A stretch of 64,000 nucleotides of DNA, from assembly GCA_020845705.1 (NCBI GenBank), contig JADLFH010000020.1:1-64000 (forward strand). Direction: 5' to 3'. Under the pieces are notes generated by a model. The model did not search any database. It had not been told where the DNA came from and worked only from the letters and a program-made list of their open reading frames with translations. The DNA is from Microthrixaceae bacterium. Lineage in GTDB: Bacteria; Actinomycetota; Acidimicrobiia; Acidimicrobiales; Microtrichaceae. The position numbers and the translations under genes were made by a program. Positions within the stretch are counted from its first letter, which is position 1. Each line of letters begins with the position of its first letter. This document shows, piece by piece, positions 51,354 to 60,118 of this stretch.

Positions 51354-52145
51354 GTGAAGTTGTACGGGCTGGCGCTTGTGAAGGATGAGGCCGACGTGAT
51401 CGGTCAGAGCCTGCGCCATGCGATGGAGTTCTGCGATCGCATCGCGGTCCTTGACAACGGCAGCTCCGACGACTCATTCGCCGTCGTAGAGGAGATCGCT
51501 TCGGAGAACCCCGGCCGGGTGTTGGCGTGGGGGGTGGATCCTCAGCCCTACCACCGTGGTCTTCGTTCCCTCATGTACGGGGAGTTGAGCGCAGAGCTCG
51601 GGGAGGAGGACTGGTTCCTGCAACTTGATGCAGACGAGTTCCTCATGGAGGATCCGCGGCCTCATCTGGCCGCGGTCGGTCGCCGGGGATTCGATCAGGT
51701 GGCGACCTGGCAGGCTCAATTCCAGTTCACCGATGTCGACCTTGCCCGATGGGAGGAGGGACTCGATGACCGCGACCTGCCGATCGAACAACGTCGCCGT
51801 CATTTCGTGGTGGACTGGCGGGAAGGTCGATTCTTCCGGAACGGGCCTGGGCGCGAGTGGCGTGGCACCACTACGAACCTGCCGGAATGGGTGACTCGGG
51901 CACCGCATGCACGTCTGGTGAATCGCCATTACCAGTTCCGCGATCCCGATCAGATCCAGCGTCGCCTCGAAATACGCGCAGCGGTGCGCTCCGAGCACGC
52001 TTTCACCCATGTCACCGATACGGAGTGGCGCCACCACGTGGTGGCCGCGTCGGGTCTACGGATTTGGCATCCCGGTGAAGCCCTTCGCCCCCGGCCTTGG
52101 CGGTACTACCTGCGCCGGGCCCGTTCGATGTCGGGAATGGGGTGA
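51354..52145 (+). CDS. Glycosyltransferase family 2-like protein
   Basis: A 263-residue GT-A fold protein. The N-terminus GLALVKDEADVIGQSLRHAMEFCDRIAVLDNGSSDDS and the metal-binding WFLQLDADEFL (DxD) are those of the GT2 subfamily of short sugar transferases and their relatives. A C-terminal half with many aromatic and Arg residues follows (NRHYQFRDPDQIQRRLEIR). No membrane segment is visible. GTG 51354 is the likely start; longer frames upstream cross the palindromic element. A glycan role is inferred from fold; donor and acceptor are unknown. Confidence 0.8.
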   Translation: MKLYGLALVKDEADVIGQSLRHAMEFCDRIAVLDNGSSDDSFAVVEEIASENPGRVLAWGVDPQPYHRGLRSLMYGELSAELGEEDWFLQLDADEFLMEDPRPHLAAVGRRGFDQVATWQAQFQFTDVDLARWEEGLDDRDLPIEQRRRHFVVDWREGRFFRNGPGREWRGTTTNLPEWVTRAPHARLVNRHYQFRDPDQIQRRLEIRAAVRSEHAFTHVTDTEWRHHVVAASGLRIWHPGEALRPRPWRYYLRRARSMSGMG

Positions 52146-52173
52146 CGGCGGAATCGGTCATTCGCGCACGGCA

Positions 52174-53364
52174 TCACACCGAGTTGCGCCGGCCCCAGAG
52201 GTAGTTGACGTTCAGGTAGTAGTTGGAGACGAGCGCGACGAGGAAACCGACACCGTCATGGGCTATCCGGGCAGCGTCCTCGCCCAAGGCCCGATCACCC
52301 CAGTTCGTCGACTCGAGGAACTGGAAGACCGATACGTGGACGATCACGCCCAGAGCCGAGACCAACTCGAAGAGAACGAGCCCGACGACCAGCGAGCGCC
52401 CACGGAAGCGGCGCTCCCAGAAGGTGAAGTAGTTGTTGAGTAGGAAGTTCCAGACGATCGAGACCTGGATCCCCACCAGCAACGACCATCGGAGCGGCCG
52501 TCCGAAACCGACGCTGATCGCTCCGAAGTCGAGGGATTCCACCAGGGCGAACGCCACCAGGTTGACCACCACGCCGGATGCCCCGACAAGGCTGTAGAGC
52601 ACGAACTGGCCCTTCACCTGCCGGCCCACCCACAACTCAACCACCGCGAGCAGATAAGAGCGGATGACCGACGGGCTCATCTTCGTCTCACCCGCGACCC
52701 GGTTCCGGAACGTGAAGCCCACCTCCGCGACTCGCAGTCGATGGCGTCGTCGGCCGATGAACTCGAGGAGGATCTTGAAGCCCTGTGGGTTGATGTGGGG
52801 CGCCATCTCGTCGAAGGTCGCCTTCGACAGGGCGAAGTATCCGCTCATCGGGTCCGTCGTGGGCACCCGCAGGAACAGTCGTGCGATCAACGTCGCCACC
52901 CACGACACCACCCGGCGGCCGGCTCCCCACTCGCCATAGCTCCCGCCGTCGGTCGCACGCGAACCGACCACCAGATCCGCTTCGCCGTCCCGCACGCGGC
53001 GGACCATCTCCGGAAGGATCGCCTCGTCGTGTTGGAGATCGGCGTCGATGACGGCGAGCACCTCGCCGCGCGCTGCGCCGAGTCCCGCCATCACCGCGGG
53101 GGAGAGGCCGTGGTTGTCGAAGCGCCGCACGACCCGAACACGCGGGTCGGCGTCCGCTATGGCACCCGCGACCTCCCAGGTCCGGTCGGGGCTGTCGTCA
53201 TCTACCACGATGATCTCGTGGGGAAGATCGCCGAGCGCCTCGTTGAGAGCGTCGACCAATGGCCCCACGTTGTCAGCCTCGTTGTAGGTGGGCGTCACCA
53301 CCGACACCACCGGATGGTCCGTGGCCCGGCGCGCAGGATGGGAGGGTTTCGTGTCTGCGCTCAC
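52174..53364 (-). CDS. Dolichol-phosphate-mannose-synthase-like GT2 fused to GtrA-type membrane domain
   Basis: A 396-residue membrane protein. Residues 18-240 are a GT2 domain: VSVVTPTYNEADNVGPLV, IIVVDDDSPDRT, VLAVIDADLQHDEA (DxD), VVGSRATDGG and DPMSGYFALSK. Residues 255-390 form a GtrA-like domain with four hydrophobic segments (QFVLYSLVGASGVVVNLVAFALV, SLLVGIQVSIVWNFLLNNYFTFWE, LVVGLVLFELVSALGVIVHV, VGFLVALVSNYYLNVNYLW). Such fusions make polyprenyl-phosphate sugars and may flip them across the membrane. GTG 53364 has TAGAGT 9 bases upstream. It is divergent from the SRAP gene, with 40 bp between starts. Confidence 0.92.
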   Translation of the reverse strand: MSADTKPSHPARRATDHPVVSVVTPTYNEADNVGPLVDALNEALGDLPHEIIVVDDDSPDRTWEVAGAIADADPRVRVVRRFDNHGLSPAVMAGLGAARGEVLAVIDADLQHDEAILPEMVRRVRDGEADLVVGSRATDGGSYGEWGAGRRVVSWVATLIARLFLRVPTTDPMSGYFALSKATFDEMAPHINPQGFKILLEFIGRRRHRLRVAEVGFTFRNRVAGETKMSPSVIRSYLLAVVELWVGRQVKGQFVLYSLVGASGVVVNLVAFALVESLDFGAISVGFGRPLRWSLLVGIQVSIVWNFLLNNYFTFWERRFRGRSLVVGLVLFELVSALGVIVHVSVFQFLESTNWGDRALGEDAARIAHDGVGFLVALVSNYYLNVNYLWGRRNSV

Positions 53365-53373
53365 AAGTAATCG

Positions 53374-53379
53374 ACTCTA
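53374..53379 (-). promoter_or_regulatory. Leaderless -10 box (TAGAGT) of the GT2-GtrA gene
   Basis: TAGAGT on the minus strand ends 9 bases before GTG 53364. Confidence 0.55.
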
Positions 53380-53391
53380 CGGACCGGGAGG

Positions 53392-53397
53392 TAGGTT
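53392..53397 (+). promoter_or_regulatory. Leaderless -10 box (TAGGTT) of the SRAP gene
   Basis: TAGGTT ends 7 bases before ATG 53405, 12 bp from the opposing TAGAGT box. Confidence 0.65.
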
Positions 53398-53404
53398 CCG
53401 GCGC

Positions 53405-54100
53405 ATGTGCGGACGTTTCGTGGCTGCATCGCCGCCTGCTGAGATCGCGGCCTACTTCGGGGTGGACGAGGTGGCCGATACGCCCCTCGAACCGAACTTC
53501 AACGTGGCTCCCACCAGCGATGTCTACGTCGTCTACACCGAGGGAACGACCCGTCGCCTCGATCCCTTGCATTGGGGACTGATCCCGTCCTGGGCGAAGG
53601 AGACGTCGGTGGGCAACCGGATGTTCAACGCCCGGGGCGAGACCATCGCCACCAAAGGCGCTTTCAAGTCGAGCTTCGCGAGGCGACGCTGCATCGTCCC
53701 CGTGGACGGCTTCTACGAATGGAAGGTGGTGGCAGGCCAGAAGCGCAAGCAGCCGTACTACATCCACCGCCCCGACGGAGAGCCCTATGCCTTCGGGGGT
53801 CTGTGGGCGCAGTGGAGCGGCTCGGACAGTTCAGGCGATGACGTGGTGATCCGCTCGGCGACGATCATCACCTGCGCACCCAACTCGAAGATGGCGGAGC
53901 TGCACGATCGGATGCCATTGATCCTGGCTCCGGCCGTGTGGGACGAGTGGCTCGACCCGTCGAACACCGATATCGAGCACTTGAGTCGACTCGTCGTGCC
54001 GGCACCGCCGGAGCTCATCGTGTTCCACCCCGTCTCGGCCGAGGTGAACAACGCCCGCCACCGGGGCGCGCACCTCATCGACGAGGTGGAGCTCGACTAG
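53405..54100 (+). CDS. SOS response-associated peptidase (SRAP/YedK-HMCES family)
   Basis: A 231-residue protein that forms a thiazolidine cross-link with abasic sites in single-stranded DNA, protecting them. After removal of Met the catalytic Cys2 is exposed (MCGRFVAAS). NARGETIATKGAFKSSFARRRCIVPVDGFYEWK contains the conserved Asn-Ala-Arg-x-Glu segment and the FYEW motif, and VFHPVSAEVNNARH the active-site His. ATG 53405 must be the true start because Cys2 has to be N-terminal, and the TAGGTT box fits. It is divergent from the GT2-GtrA gene and convergent with HIT gene 2, with one base between stop codons. Confidence 0.93.
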   Translation: MCGRFVAASPPAEIAAYFGVDEVADTPLEPNFNVAPTSDVYVVYTEGTTRRLDPLHWGLIPSWAKETSVGNRMFNARGETIATKGAFKSSFARRRCIVPVDGFYEWKVVAGQKRKQPYYIHRPDGEPYAFGGLWAQWSGSDSSGDDVVIRSATIITCAPNSKMAELHDRMPLILAPAVWDEWLDPSNTDIEHLSRLVVPAPPELIVFHPVSAEVNNARHRGAHLIDEVELD

Positions 54101-54101
54101 A

Positions 54102-54536
54102 TCAGTCGGGGACCGATTCGCCGTGACCCGCGTCGCGAAGCGCCTGGCGGATCGATCCGGCAGCGGCGTCGAGTGCTTCGGATGAGGCGCCGTGATCCGC
54201 GTTCGCGAAGCTGAGGTCTGTCTCGCTGCGGATGGGAACCAGGTGGATGTGGCAGTGTGGGACTTCCAAGCCTGCCACGATCAGCCCGACCCGGGCGCAT
54301 TCGAAGTTGGACTCCAACACCTTGGAGATGTGTTGGGACACCTCGCACGCGTGGAGCCAGGTTGCGGACGCGACATCGGTCCAGCGGTCGACCTCCTCGA
54401 TCGGTACCACGAGCACATGGCCGGGACGAATCGGTGCGATGGTGAGGAAGGCGACGACTGTCTCGTCGCGCCAGACGAACCGTCCGGGCAACTCGCCTCG
54501 GATGATCCTGCTGAAGAGGGTCCCGCTGTCTGCCAT
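54102..54536 (-). CDS. HIT-family protein, copy 2
   Basis: A 144-residue histidine-triad protein. LFSRIIRGELPGRFVWRDETVVAFLTIAPIRPGHVLVVP is the HIT N-terminal half and VPHCHIHLVPIRSETDLSF carries the HxHxH triad. It is closer to the Hint/PKCI type than the HIT protein at 46.7 kb. ATG 54536 has TAGGCT 8 bases upstream. It is divergent from pgsA; the two starts are 24 bp apart and the -10 boxes overlap. In Mycobacterium and relatives a HIT gene lies beside the phosphatidyl-inositol phosphate synthase gene, so the linkage is old. Confidence 0.9.
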   Translation of the reverse strand: MADSGTLFSRIIRGELPGRFVWRDETVVAFLTIAPIRPGHVLVVPIEEVDRWTDVASATWLHACEVSQHISKVLESNFECARVGLIVAGLEVPHCHIHLVPIRSETDLSFANADHGASSEALDAAAGSIRQALRDAGHGESVPD

Positions 54537-54544
54537 GGCCACCG

Positions 54545-54554
54545 AGCCTAGGAT
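54545..54554. promoter_or_regulatory. Overlapping divergent leaderless -10 boxes (HIT 2 / pgsA)
   Basis: TAGGAT at 54549-54554 on the plus strand lies 6 bases before GTG 54561 (pgsA). TAGGCT at 54545-54550 on the minus strand lies 8 bases before ATG 54536 (HIT). The two hexamers share the central CTAG. Confidence 0.68.
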
Positions 54555-54560
54555 GGACCG

Positions 54561-55199
54561 GTGCCCGAGCTGTTCGAACATCCCGAGGGCACCAGCACCG
54601 GCGAGTTCGAGATCGACCGCATCCTCACGGTGCCGAACCTCATCACCAGCTCGCGTGCGTTGTGCATACCGCTGTTCGTCTACCTGCTGTTCGCCCGCGA
54701 CAGCCGCGGTTGGGCCGGAGTGCTGTTGGGCACCCTGGGAGCGACCGACTGGGTCGACGGCCACGTCGCTCGCCGCTTCAACCAGACCTCCACCTTCGGG
54801 AAGATGTTCGACCCGTCGGTGGATCGACTTCTGATGGTGGTCGCGATCCTCAGCATCGTGGTCGATGGTTCGGCCCCCCTGTGGTTCTCGCTCACGATCG
54901 TGTCCCGCGAAGTCCTGGTGTCGATCTGGGTGATCATCACCCTGGCGCTGAGCGGCAAGCGCATGAACGTCACGTGGTGGGGCAAGGTGGGCACGTTCGC
55001 CAACCTCTGTGCCTTCCCGTGGTTCCTCTTCTCAGCCGAACGGTCGTGGAGCCCGGAGGTGCGTGACCTCTGGGAGTTGCTCGCGTACGCTGCTGCAATC
55101 CCCGGCGTGGTGTTCAGTCTCCTCGCGGGGTGGCAGTACCTTCGGTTGGGAGTTGAGGCCATCGGCGAGAGTCGGGAGGATCGGGTCGGAACGGGCTGA
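54561..55199 (+). CDS. pgsA: CDP-alcohol phosphatidyltransferase (PgsA-like)
   Basis: A 212-residue inner-membrane enzyme with several hydrophobic helices. The diagnostic motif is complete: Asp63 and Asp66 in ATDWVDGHVARRF, Gly80, Asp84 and Asp88 in FGKMFDPSVDRL (D-x2-DG-x2-AR-x8-G-x3-D-x3-D). It transfers a phosphatidyl group from CDP-diacylglycerol to an alcohol such as glycerol-3-phosphate or inositol phosphate; the acceptor is not clear. GTG 54561 is chosen by the TAGGAT box. It is followed by a subtilase gene 37 bp downstream. Confidence 0.9.
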   Translation: MPELFEHPEGTSTGEFEIDRILTVPNLITSSRALCIPLFVYLLFARDSRGWAGVLLGTLGATDWVDGHVARRFNQTSTFGKMFDPSVDRLLMVVAILSIVVDGSAPLWFSLTIVSREVLVSIWVIITLALSGKRMNVTWWGKVGTFANLCAFPWFLFSAERSWSPEVRDLWELLAYAAAIPGVVFSLLAGWQYLRLGVEAIGESREDRVGTG

Positions 55200-55236
55200 G
55201 CGCACTGGACCCGGGCGGGTCGCGGGAGGTGAGCGC

Positions 55237-57147
55237 ATGATGTGGAAATCGGGATTTGGCGAAGGTGTCCCGCGGCGCGCCAGGGGGCGTCTCGTCGTGC
55301 TTGGCACCGTGCTGTGCGCGCTGGGGCTGCCTACCGTGGCGCTGGGTGCGGACGAGTCCCCAAGCCCCGGCGACGAGACGATCGTGTTGGTTGTCGGACG
55401 TGCCGAGGGCGTGTCGACCCGCGACATAGGCGACGCCCTCGATGAACTCGCCGTCGAATCCGTGGAATCGGTTCCCAGGTTGGGAGCCACCACAGTCACG
55501 CTCGATGCGTCCGACGCAAAGGAGGCGATGGAGGAACTTGGCGATCGTGCGACGTTCGTAGAACGGAGCGTCACCTACCGTGCGCTTGATTTCGAGCCCA
55601 CCGACCCTCTCTATGGGGTCCAGTACGAGCTCCCCCAGGTCGGCTTCCCCGGTGGGTGGGTTCGGACCACGGGTGCAGGGCAGAAGATCGCCGTGCTCGA
55701 CACGGGGGTGAATCCGAACGAGGACCTCGTCGATGCCTCAGGCGCGTCGATCGTCGCCGGGTACGACTTCATCGACGACGATGCCGATCCCGCCGACCCG
55801 TCGCCCCCAGAGGCGGGCGCCCACGAGCACGGCACCTTGGTGGCCACCGTGGCTGCGGGCCGAGCGAACGGTGTCGCGGCGGTTGGAGCATGTCCAGGCT
55901 GTTCGGTCATGCCAGTGCGGGTGCTCGACGAGGCAGGTGAGGGCTCCGACGTGAGCATCGCCCAGGGGATCGAGTGGGCGACGGATCACGGTGCCGATGT
56001 GATCAACCTCAGCCTGGGAGGCCCCAGCTCGTCCACGCTCGTGGCTACCGCCATCGAAAACGCCCGCGCCGAGGATGTGGTGGTGGTCGCGGCGGCGGGC
56101 AACCTCAACGAAGGCGAGTCCGGCGAAGCCGCCATGGTGCCGTTCTACCCGGCGGCATACCCCGGTGTGTTGGCGGTCGCCGCAACTTGTTCCCCGACTG
56201 CCCACGCGCTTGTGAGCGGCCCCTGCGAGGGGATCGCCGATGGGGCGGTCGCCCCGTTCTCCCATCGCGGTGAGGACTGGGTGGATGTCGCCGCCCCAGG
56301 GGTGAACATCGCCACGGGAACGGCCGGTGCCGTCTACTTCCGTGGTACGTCTTCGGCTGCCCCGCTCGTCTCCGGAGCAGCCGCGCTGCTTCGTGCCGCA
56401 CATCCGGGTTGGAGCGAAGAACAGGTACGCGACGCCCTCATCGATACCGCGTCGCCGATACAACCCGAGGGTGAGGTTGCCGGCGGCGAGATTCGCGTGG
56501 CGAGCGCGATAGTGGCCGAACCTGCACCCGGCACATCCCCGGGCGGGCCCGGAGGCGGCGGGGGTGGCACCTTCAGCTCTCAGAGCGACCTGACGCCACC
56601 GGGCGGCCGGGTCCTGGGGGAGGCGATGACGGTTTCGGGCATCACCTCCAGTTCGGTCACCGCGACCGACGACGTGAAGGTCGCCTCGGTGACCCTCGAG
56701 GTCTCCGGCCGAGCCGTGGGTACAGCATGGGCGCCAACCAACGGGGTGTGGGTGGTGCCCTGGGATTCCCGCGAGTTCTCGGACGGATCCACGGGACTGC
56801 AGGCGGTGGTGACAGACAGCTCGGGCAACAGCACACGCACCGATGGCGTGTATCTCACCGTCGACAACCACGCCCCCGAGATTCGCCTGGTCGGTCCAGC
56901 GTTCGGCACCCGTGTGAGGGGACCCTTCGGCGTGCTGAGCCTCGCGACCGATGCCGGTTCGGGGGTGAAGGTGACGTTGTTCGCCGCGGGCGCGTCCCTG
57001 GCCGGCATGTCGCGCGCTCCCCTTGCAGGGACGTTCGTGCCCACCCGTCGCAACGGGCCGCTGGTGGTACGCGCCTTCGCAGTCGACAACGCGGGGCACG
57101 TCTCGGTGTCGAACCCCGTCGTCGTCGTCGTGAAACGGGGGAGGTAG
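55237..57147 (+). CDS. Secreted subtilisin-like serine protease (S8)
   Basis: A 636-residue exported protease. A signal peptide (RLVVLGTVLCALGLPTVALGAD) precedes an I9-type propeptide (about 48-115) and the S8 catalytic domain. The triad is Asp155 in IAVLDTGVN, His198 in AHEHGTLVAT and Ser372 in RGTSSAAP. INLSLGG and VVVAAAGNLN are the usual strands. After a Gly/Pro linker (about 430-445) comes an Ig-like or cadherin-type domain of about 190 residues to the C-terminus. ATG 55237 has GGGAGGTG upstream. It is downstream of pgsA, but its substrates cannot be told. Confidence 0.92.
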   Translation: MMWKSGFGEGVPRRARGRLVVLGTVLCALGLPTVALGADESPSPGDETIVLVVGRAEGVSTRDIGDALDELAVESVESVPRLGATTVTLDASDAKEAMEELGDRATFVERSVTYRALDFEPTDPLYGVQYELPQVGFPGGWVRTTGAGQKIAVLDTGVNPNEDLVDASGASIVAGYDFIDDDADPADPSPPEAGAHEHGTLVATVAAGRANGVAAVGACPGCSVMPVRVLDEAGEGSDVSIAQGIEWATDHGADVINLSLGGPSSSTLVATAIENARAEDVVVVAAAGNLNEGESGEAAMVPFYPAAYPGVLAVAATCSPTAHALVSGPCEGIADGAVAPFSHRGEDWVDVAAPGVNIATGTAGAVYFRGTSSAAPLVSGAAALLRAAHPGWSEEQVRDALIDTASPIQPEGEVAGGEIRVASAIVAEPAPGTSPGGPGGGGGGTFSSQSDLTPPGGRVLGEAMTVSGITSSSVTATDDVKVASVTLEVSGRAVGTAWAPTNGVWVVPWDSREFSDGSTGLQAVVTDSSGNSTRTDGVYLTVDNHAPEIRLVGPAFGTRVRGPFGVLSLATDAGSGVKVTLFAAGASLAGMSRAPLAGTFVPTRRNGPLVVRAFAVDNAGHVSVSNPVVVVVKRGR

Positions 57148-57162
57148 GTGCCGGCCAGCGGA

Positions 57163-57168
57163 TAGGTT
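57163..57168 (+). promoter_or_regulatory. Leaderless -10 box (TAGGTT) of the guanylyltransferase gene
   Basis: TAGGTT ends 7 bases before ATG 57176. Confidence 0.62.
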
Positions 57169-57175
57169 CACGGCG

Positions 57176-59665
57176 ATGAAGGCCGTGATCATGGCCGGTG
57201 GTGAGGGAACCCGTCTCCGCCCGCTGACATCGAACTCACCGAAGCCGATGATGCCGCTGGCGAATCGCCCGATGATGGAACACATCGTCGAGCTGTTGCA
57301 CCGCCACGGAATCGACGACATCGTGGTGACGGTCGCGTATCTGGCGAACTCGATCCGCACCTACTTCGGGGACGGCTCGGAACTGGGCGTCCGGATGGTC
57401 TACGCCACCGAGGAGACCCCGCTCGGCACGGCGGGCTCGGTGCGCAACGCCATGGCCGAGCTCTCAGACGACACGTTCATGGTCATCTCGGGCGACGTGC
57501 TCACCGACATCGACCTGGGTGCGATCGTCGAGTTCCACAGGGCACACGACGCGCTCGCAACGATCGGTCTGGTACGCGTCGACAACCCGCTCGAGTTCGG
57601 CATCGTCGTCACGCGCGAGGACGGAACGATCGAGCGCTTCTTGGAGAAGCCCACCTGGGGGGAGGTCTTCACCGACACCATCAACGCAGGCATCTACGTG
57701 CTGGAACCGCGCATCTTCGACCAGATCCCACCGGAGACCGCCTGCGATTTCTCCTCGGACATTTTCCCGAAGCTGCTGGCTCAGGGCGAGAAGATCGTCG
57801 GCGCCATTGCCGATGGCTACTGGGAGGATGTCGGCACTCTCGACGCGTACGTCCGCGCGCATCAGGACATCCTCGACGGACGCGTGAAGCTGACCTTGTC
57901 CGGCTTCGAGGTGTCAGACGGGGTGTGGGTGGGAGAAGGGGTGGAAATCCACCCCGACGCCCTCGTGTCGGGTCCCGCCGTGATCGGGGACAACTGCTTC
58001 ATCGACAGCGGCGTACGCGTCGGTGAGTACGTGGTGTTGGGCACTGGTGTGCGTGTGGGTCATGACGCCGCGTTGGAGCGCAGCGTCGTTGGGGAGAACG
58101 CCTACCTGGGCGAGGGGGTGCAGCTCCGCGGGTCGGTGGTGGGGCGTGCATCGGACCTGCGGCGCGGGGTCCGCTGCGAGGAGGGCGCCGTCTTGGGTGA
58201 CGAGGTCTTCGTCGGCGAGGACGCTGTAATCACCTCGAACGTGAAGGTGTACCCGTTCAAGACCGTCGAGGCGAGGGCGGTGATCAACTCGTCGATCGTC
58301 TGGGAGACGAAAGGCGCTCGAAGCCTCTTCGGCCCCGACGGTGTAGTGGGCCTTGCGAACGTTGACATGACCCCGGAGTTGGCCACGAAGGTCGCCCTCG
58401 CTCTTGCCACCTACCTGCCCAGGCGTTCCCGTGTGGTCATCTCGCGCGACTCGTCGCGCTCGGCTCGGATGCTCAAACGCGCCGTCATGGCCGGATTGAA
58501 CGCGGGCGGGGTGGACGTGTTGGACCTCGAAGTGGCGTCCGTCCCGGTGACCCGCTTCGTCAGTCGCCTGGCGAACGTGACTGCCGGCATCACGGTGCGG
58601 CTCGTCGAGGAGGCCCCCGAGAACGTTTCAATTCGCTTCTTCGGCGACGGCGGAGCCGACATCACGGCCGAGCAGCAGCGCAAGATCGAGCGGCTCTTCG
58701 CACGTGAGGACTTCCGTCGGGTTCGACCGGCCGACATCGGCGACATCGACCTTCCGCCCCGGGCGCTGGAGCAGTACGCCGTGTCGCTCGAATCGATCAT
58801 CGACATCGCGGCGATCGCGGAGCGTCGCTTCAAGGTTGTGATCGACTACGGATACGGCTCGGTCGCCCATGTGATGCCGAACGTCCTGGCCAAGCTGCGC
58901 GCCGAGGTGCTCGCGGTGAACCCGTTCGCCTCGACCGCAGGGATGGTCGCGTTCGACGTGGGTGCGCACGCAGCGAATGTCTCCTCGCTCGTAACCGCGT
59001 CCGGGGCGCACCTGGGTGCGATCATCGATCCTTCCGGTGAGATCCTCACCCTCATCGACGACACCGGCCATGTGCTGTCGTCCTCCGAAGCCCTCTACGT
59101 GGTGCTCGACTTGGTAACCGACCGGTTGCTGGGCGACACCATTGCATTGCCGGTGGCAGCAAGCGCGAAGGTTGCTGCTCTGCTGGAGTCGCGCGGTTTC
59201 AAGGTGTTGTGGACCCGCATGGGTGCCGCCGCGCTTGCCGAGGCCGCCAACCAACCCGGGGTCGGTTTCGCCGCCGACCTCACCGGGGGCTTCATTCTTC
59301 CAGGATTCCTCCCCGCATTGGACGGTGCCGCCGCGTTCCTGAAGGTGTTGGATCTGCTCGCCATTCGCCGGCGTCCGCTCTCCGAGCTGGTGGGCCAGGC
59401 CCCGCCGATACACATAGTGCACGACGAGGTGATCACGCCGTGGGAGGCGAAGGGCGTGGTCATGCGGTCGTTGGTGGAGCAGAGCAAGGGCCGTGACGTG
59501 GTGCTCGTGGACGGGGTGAAGATTCAACACGACCTCGGCTGGGTGCTCCTGTTGCCCGATCCCAACGAACCGGTCACCCACATTTGGGCCGAAGGGGACA
59601 ACGTCGGCGATGCCAAGTCCCTTGCCCAGGAGTACTCCCGTCGGATCCGTCAGATGCAGCGCTGA
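57176..59665 (+). CDS. Mannose-1-phosphate guanylyltransferase-like protein with degenerate phosphomannomutase domain
   Basis: An 829-residue fusion. Residues 1-235 are a nucleotidyltransferase: MAGGEGTRLRPLT, KPMMPLANRP, VISGDVLTDIDL, FLEKP, NAGIYVLEP and WEDVGTLD. Residues 250-370 are left-handed beta-helix repeats (hexapeptides such as VIGDNCFI). Residues 390-829 align with phosphomannomutases (SRDSSRSARMLKRAVMAGLNAGG, DLTGGF), but the phospho-Ser loop T-S-H-N-P is absent; the matching place reads GITVRLVEEAPENVSIRFFG. That half is therefore probably not a mutase. The N-terminal half should make GDP-mannose or a related sugar nucleotide. ATG 57176 is leaderless-type. Confidence 0.87.
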   Translation: MKAVIMAGGEGTRLRPLTSNSPKPMMPLANRPMMEHIVELLHRHGIDDIVVTVAYLANSIRTYFGDGSELGVRMVYATEETPLGTAGSVRNAMAELSDDTFMVISGDVLTDIDLGAIVEFHRAHDALATIGLVRVDNPLEFGIVVTREDGTIERFLEKPTWGEVFTDTINAGIYVLEPRIFDQIPPETACDFSSDIFPKLLAQGEKIVGAIADGYWEDVGTLDAYVRAHQDILDGRVKLTLSGFEVSDGVWVGEGVEIHPDALVSGPAVIGDNCFIDSGVRVGEYVVLGTGVRVGHDAALERSVVGENAYLGEGVQLRGSVVGRASDLRRGVRCEEGAVLGDEVFVGEDAVITSNVKVYPFKTVEARAVINSSIVWETKGARSLFGPDGVVGLANVDMTPELATKVALALATYLPRRSRVVISRDSSRSARMLKRAVMAGLNAGGVDVLDLEVASVPVTRFVSRLANVTAGITVRLVEEAPENVSIRFFGDGGADITAEQQRKIERLFAREDFRRVRPADIGDIDLPPRALEQYAVSLESIIDIAAIAERRFKVVIDYGYGSVAHVMPNVLAKLRAEVLAVNPFASTAGMVAFDVGAHAANVSSLVTASGAHLGAIIDPSGEILTLIDDTGHVLSSSEALYVVLDLVTDRLLGDTIALPVAASAKVAALLESRGFKVLWTRMGAAALAEAANQPGVGFAADLTGGFILPGFLPALDGAAAFLKVLDLLAIRRRPLSELVGQAPPIHIVHDEVITPWEAKGVVMRSLVEQSKGRDVVLVDGVKIQHDLGWVLLLPDPNEPVTHIWAEGDNVGDAKSLAQEYSRRIRQMQR

Positions 59666-59719
59666 CGCCCTCGCGACGTTGCGCGTGCGAAGGCGTCTGA
59701 ACTGCTTCGGGCGGTCCGG

Positions 59720-59725
59720 TAGGGT
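59720..59725 (+). promoter_or_regulatory. Leaderless -10 box (TAGGGT) of gcvH
   Basis: TAGGGT ends 9 bases before ATG 59735. Confidence 0.6.
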
Positions 59726-59734
59726 CGCGAACCT

Positions 59735-60115
59735 ATGAGCATCCCAGAGGATCTTCGGTACTCAAGCGACCATGAGTGGGTGCGGAACGAAGGCGACCTG
59801 CTACGGGTCGGCATCACCGACTTCGCTCAGGACAACCTCGGCGACGTGGTGTTCGTTCAGTTGCCCGAGGTCGGCGCCGTGCTGTCCGCCGGATCGTCGT
59901 TCGGTGAGATCGAGTCGACCAAGTCGGTGTCCGACCTGTACGCCCCCGTGGACGGGGAGGTGGTAGAGGTGAACAGTGAGTTGGAGAACCGTCCCGAGCT
60001 CGTCAACTCCGATCCTTACGGGGACGGCTGGATCTGCGTCGTGAGACCCGCCGATCCCTCCCAGGTCGGCGGGATGCTCGACCCGGCCGCGTATCAGGCC
60101 CTCATCCAAGACTGA
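59735..60115 (+). CDS. gcvH: Glycine cleavage system H protein
   Basis: A 126-residue lipoyl carrier. The lipoylation motif is FGEIESTKSVSDLYAP, with the lipoyl Lys at residue 63. Flanking segments HEWVRNEGDLLRVGITDFAQDNLGDVVFV and ENRPELVNSDPYGDGWICVV are those of GcvH. It shuttles the aminomethyl group between the P, T and L proteins. It heads the row gcvH-garA-ftsR, with garA three bases after its stop. gcvT lies 2.8 kb downstream; P and L genes are outside the window. Confidence 0.96.
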   Translation: MSIPEDLRYSSDHEWVRNEGDLLRVGITDFAQDNLGDVVFVQLPEVGAVLSAGSSFGEIESTKSVSDLYAPVDGEVVEVNSELENRPELVNSDPYGDGWICVVRPADPSQVGGMLDPAAYQALIQD

Positions 60116-60118
60116 GCG

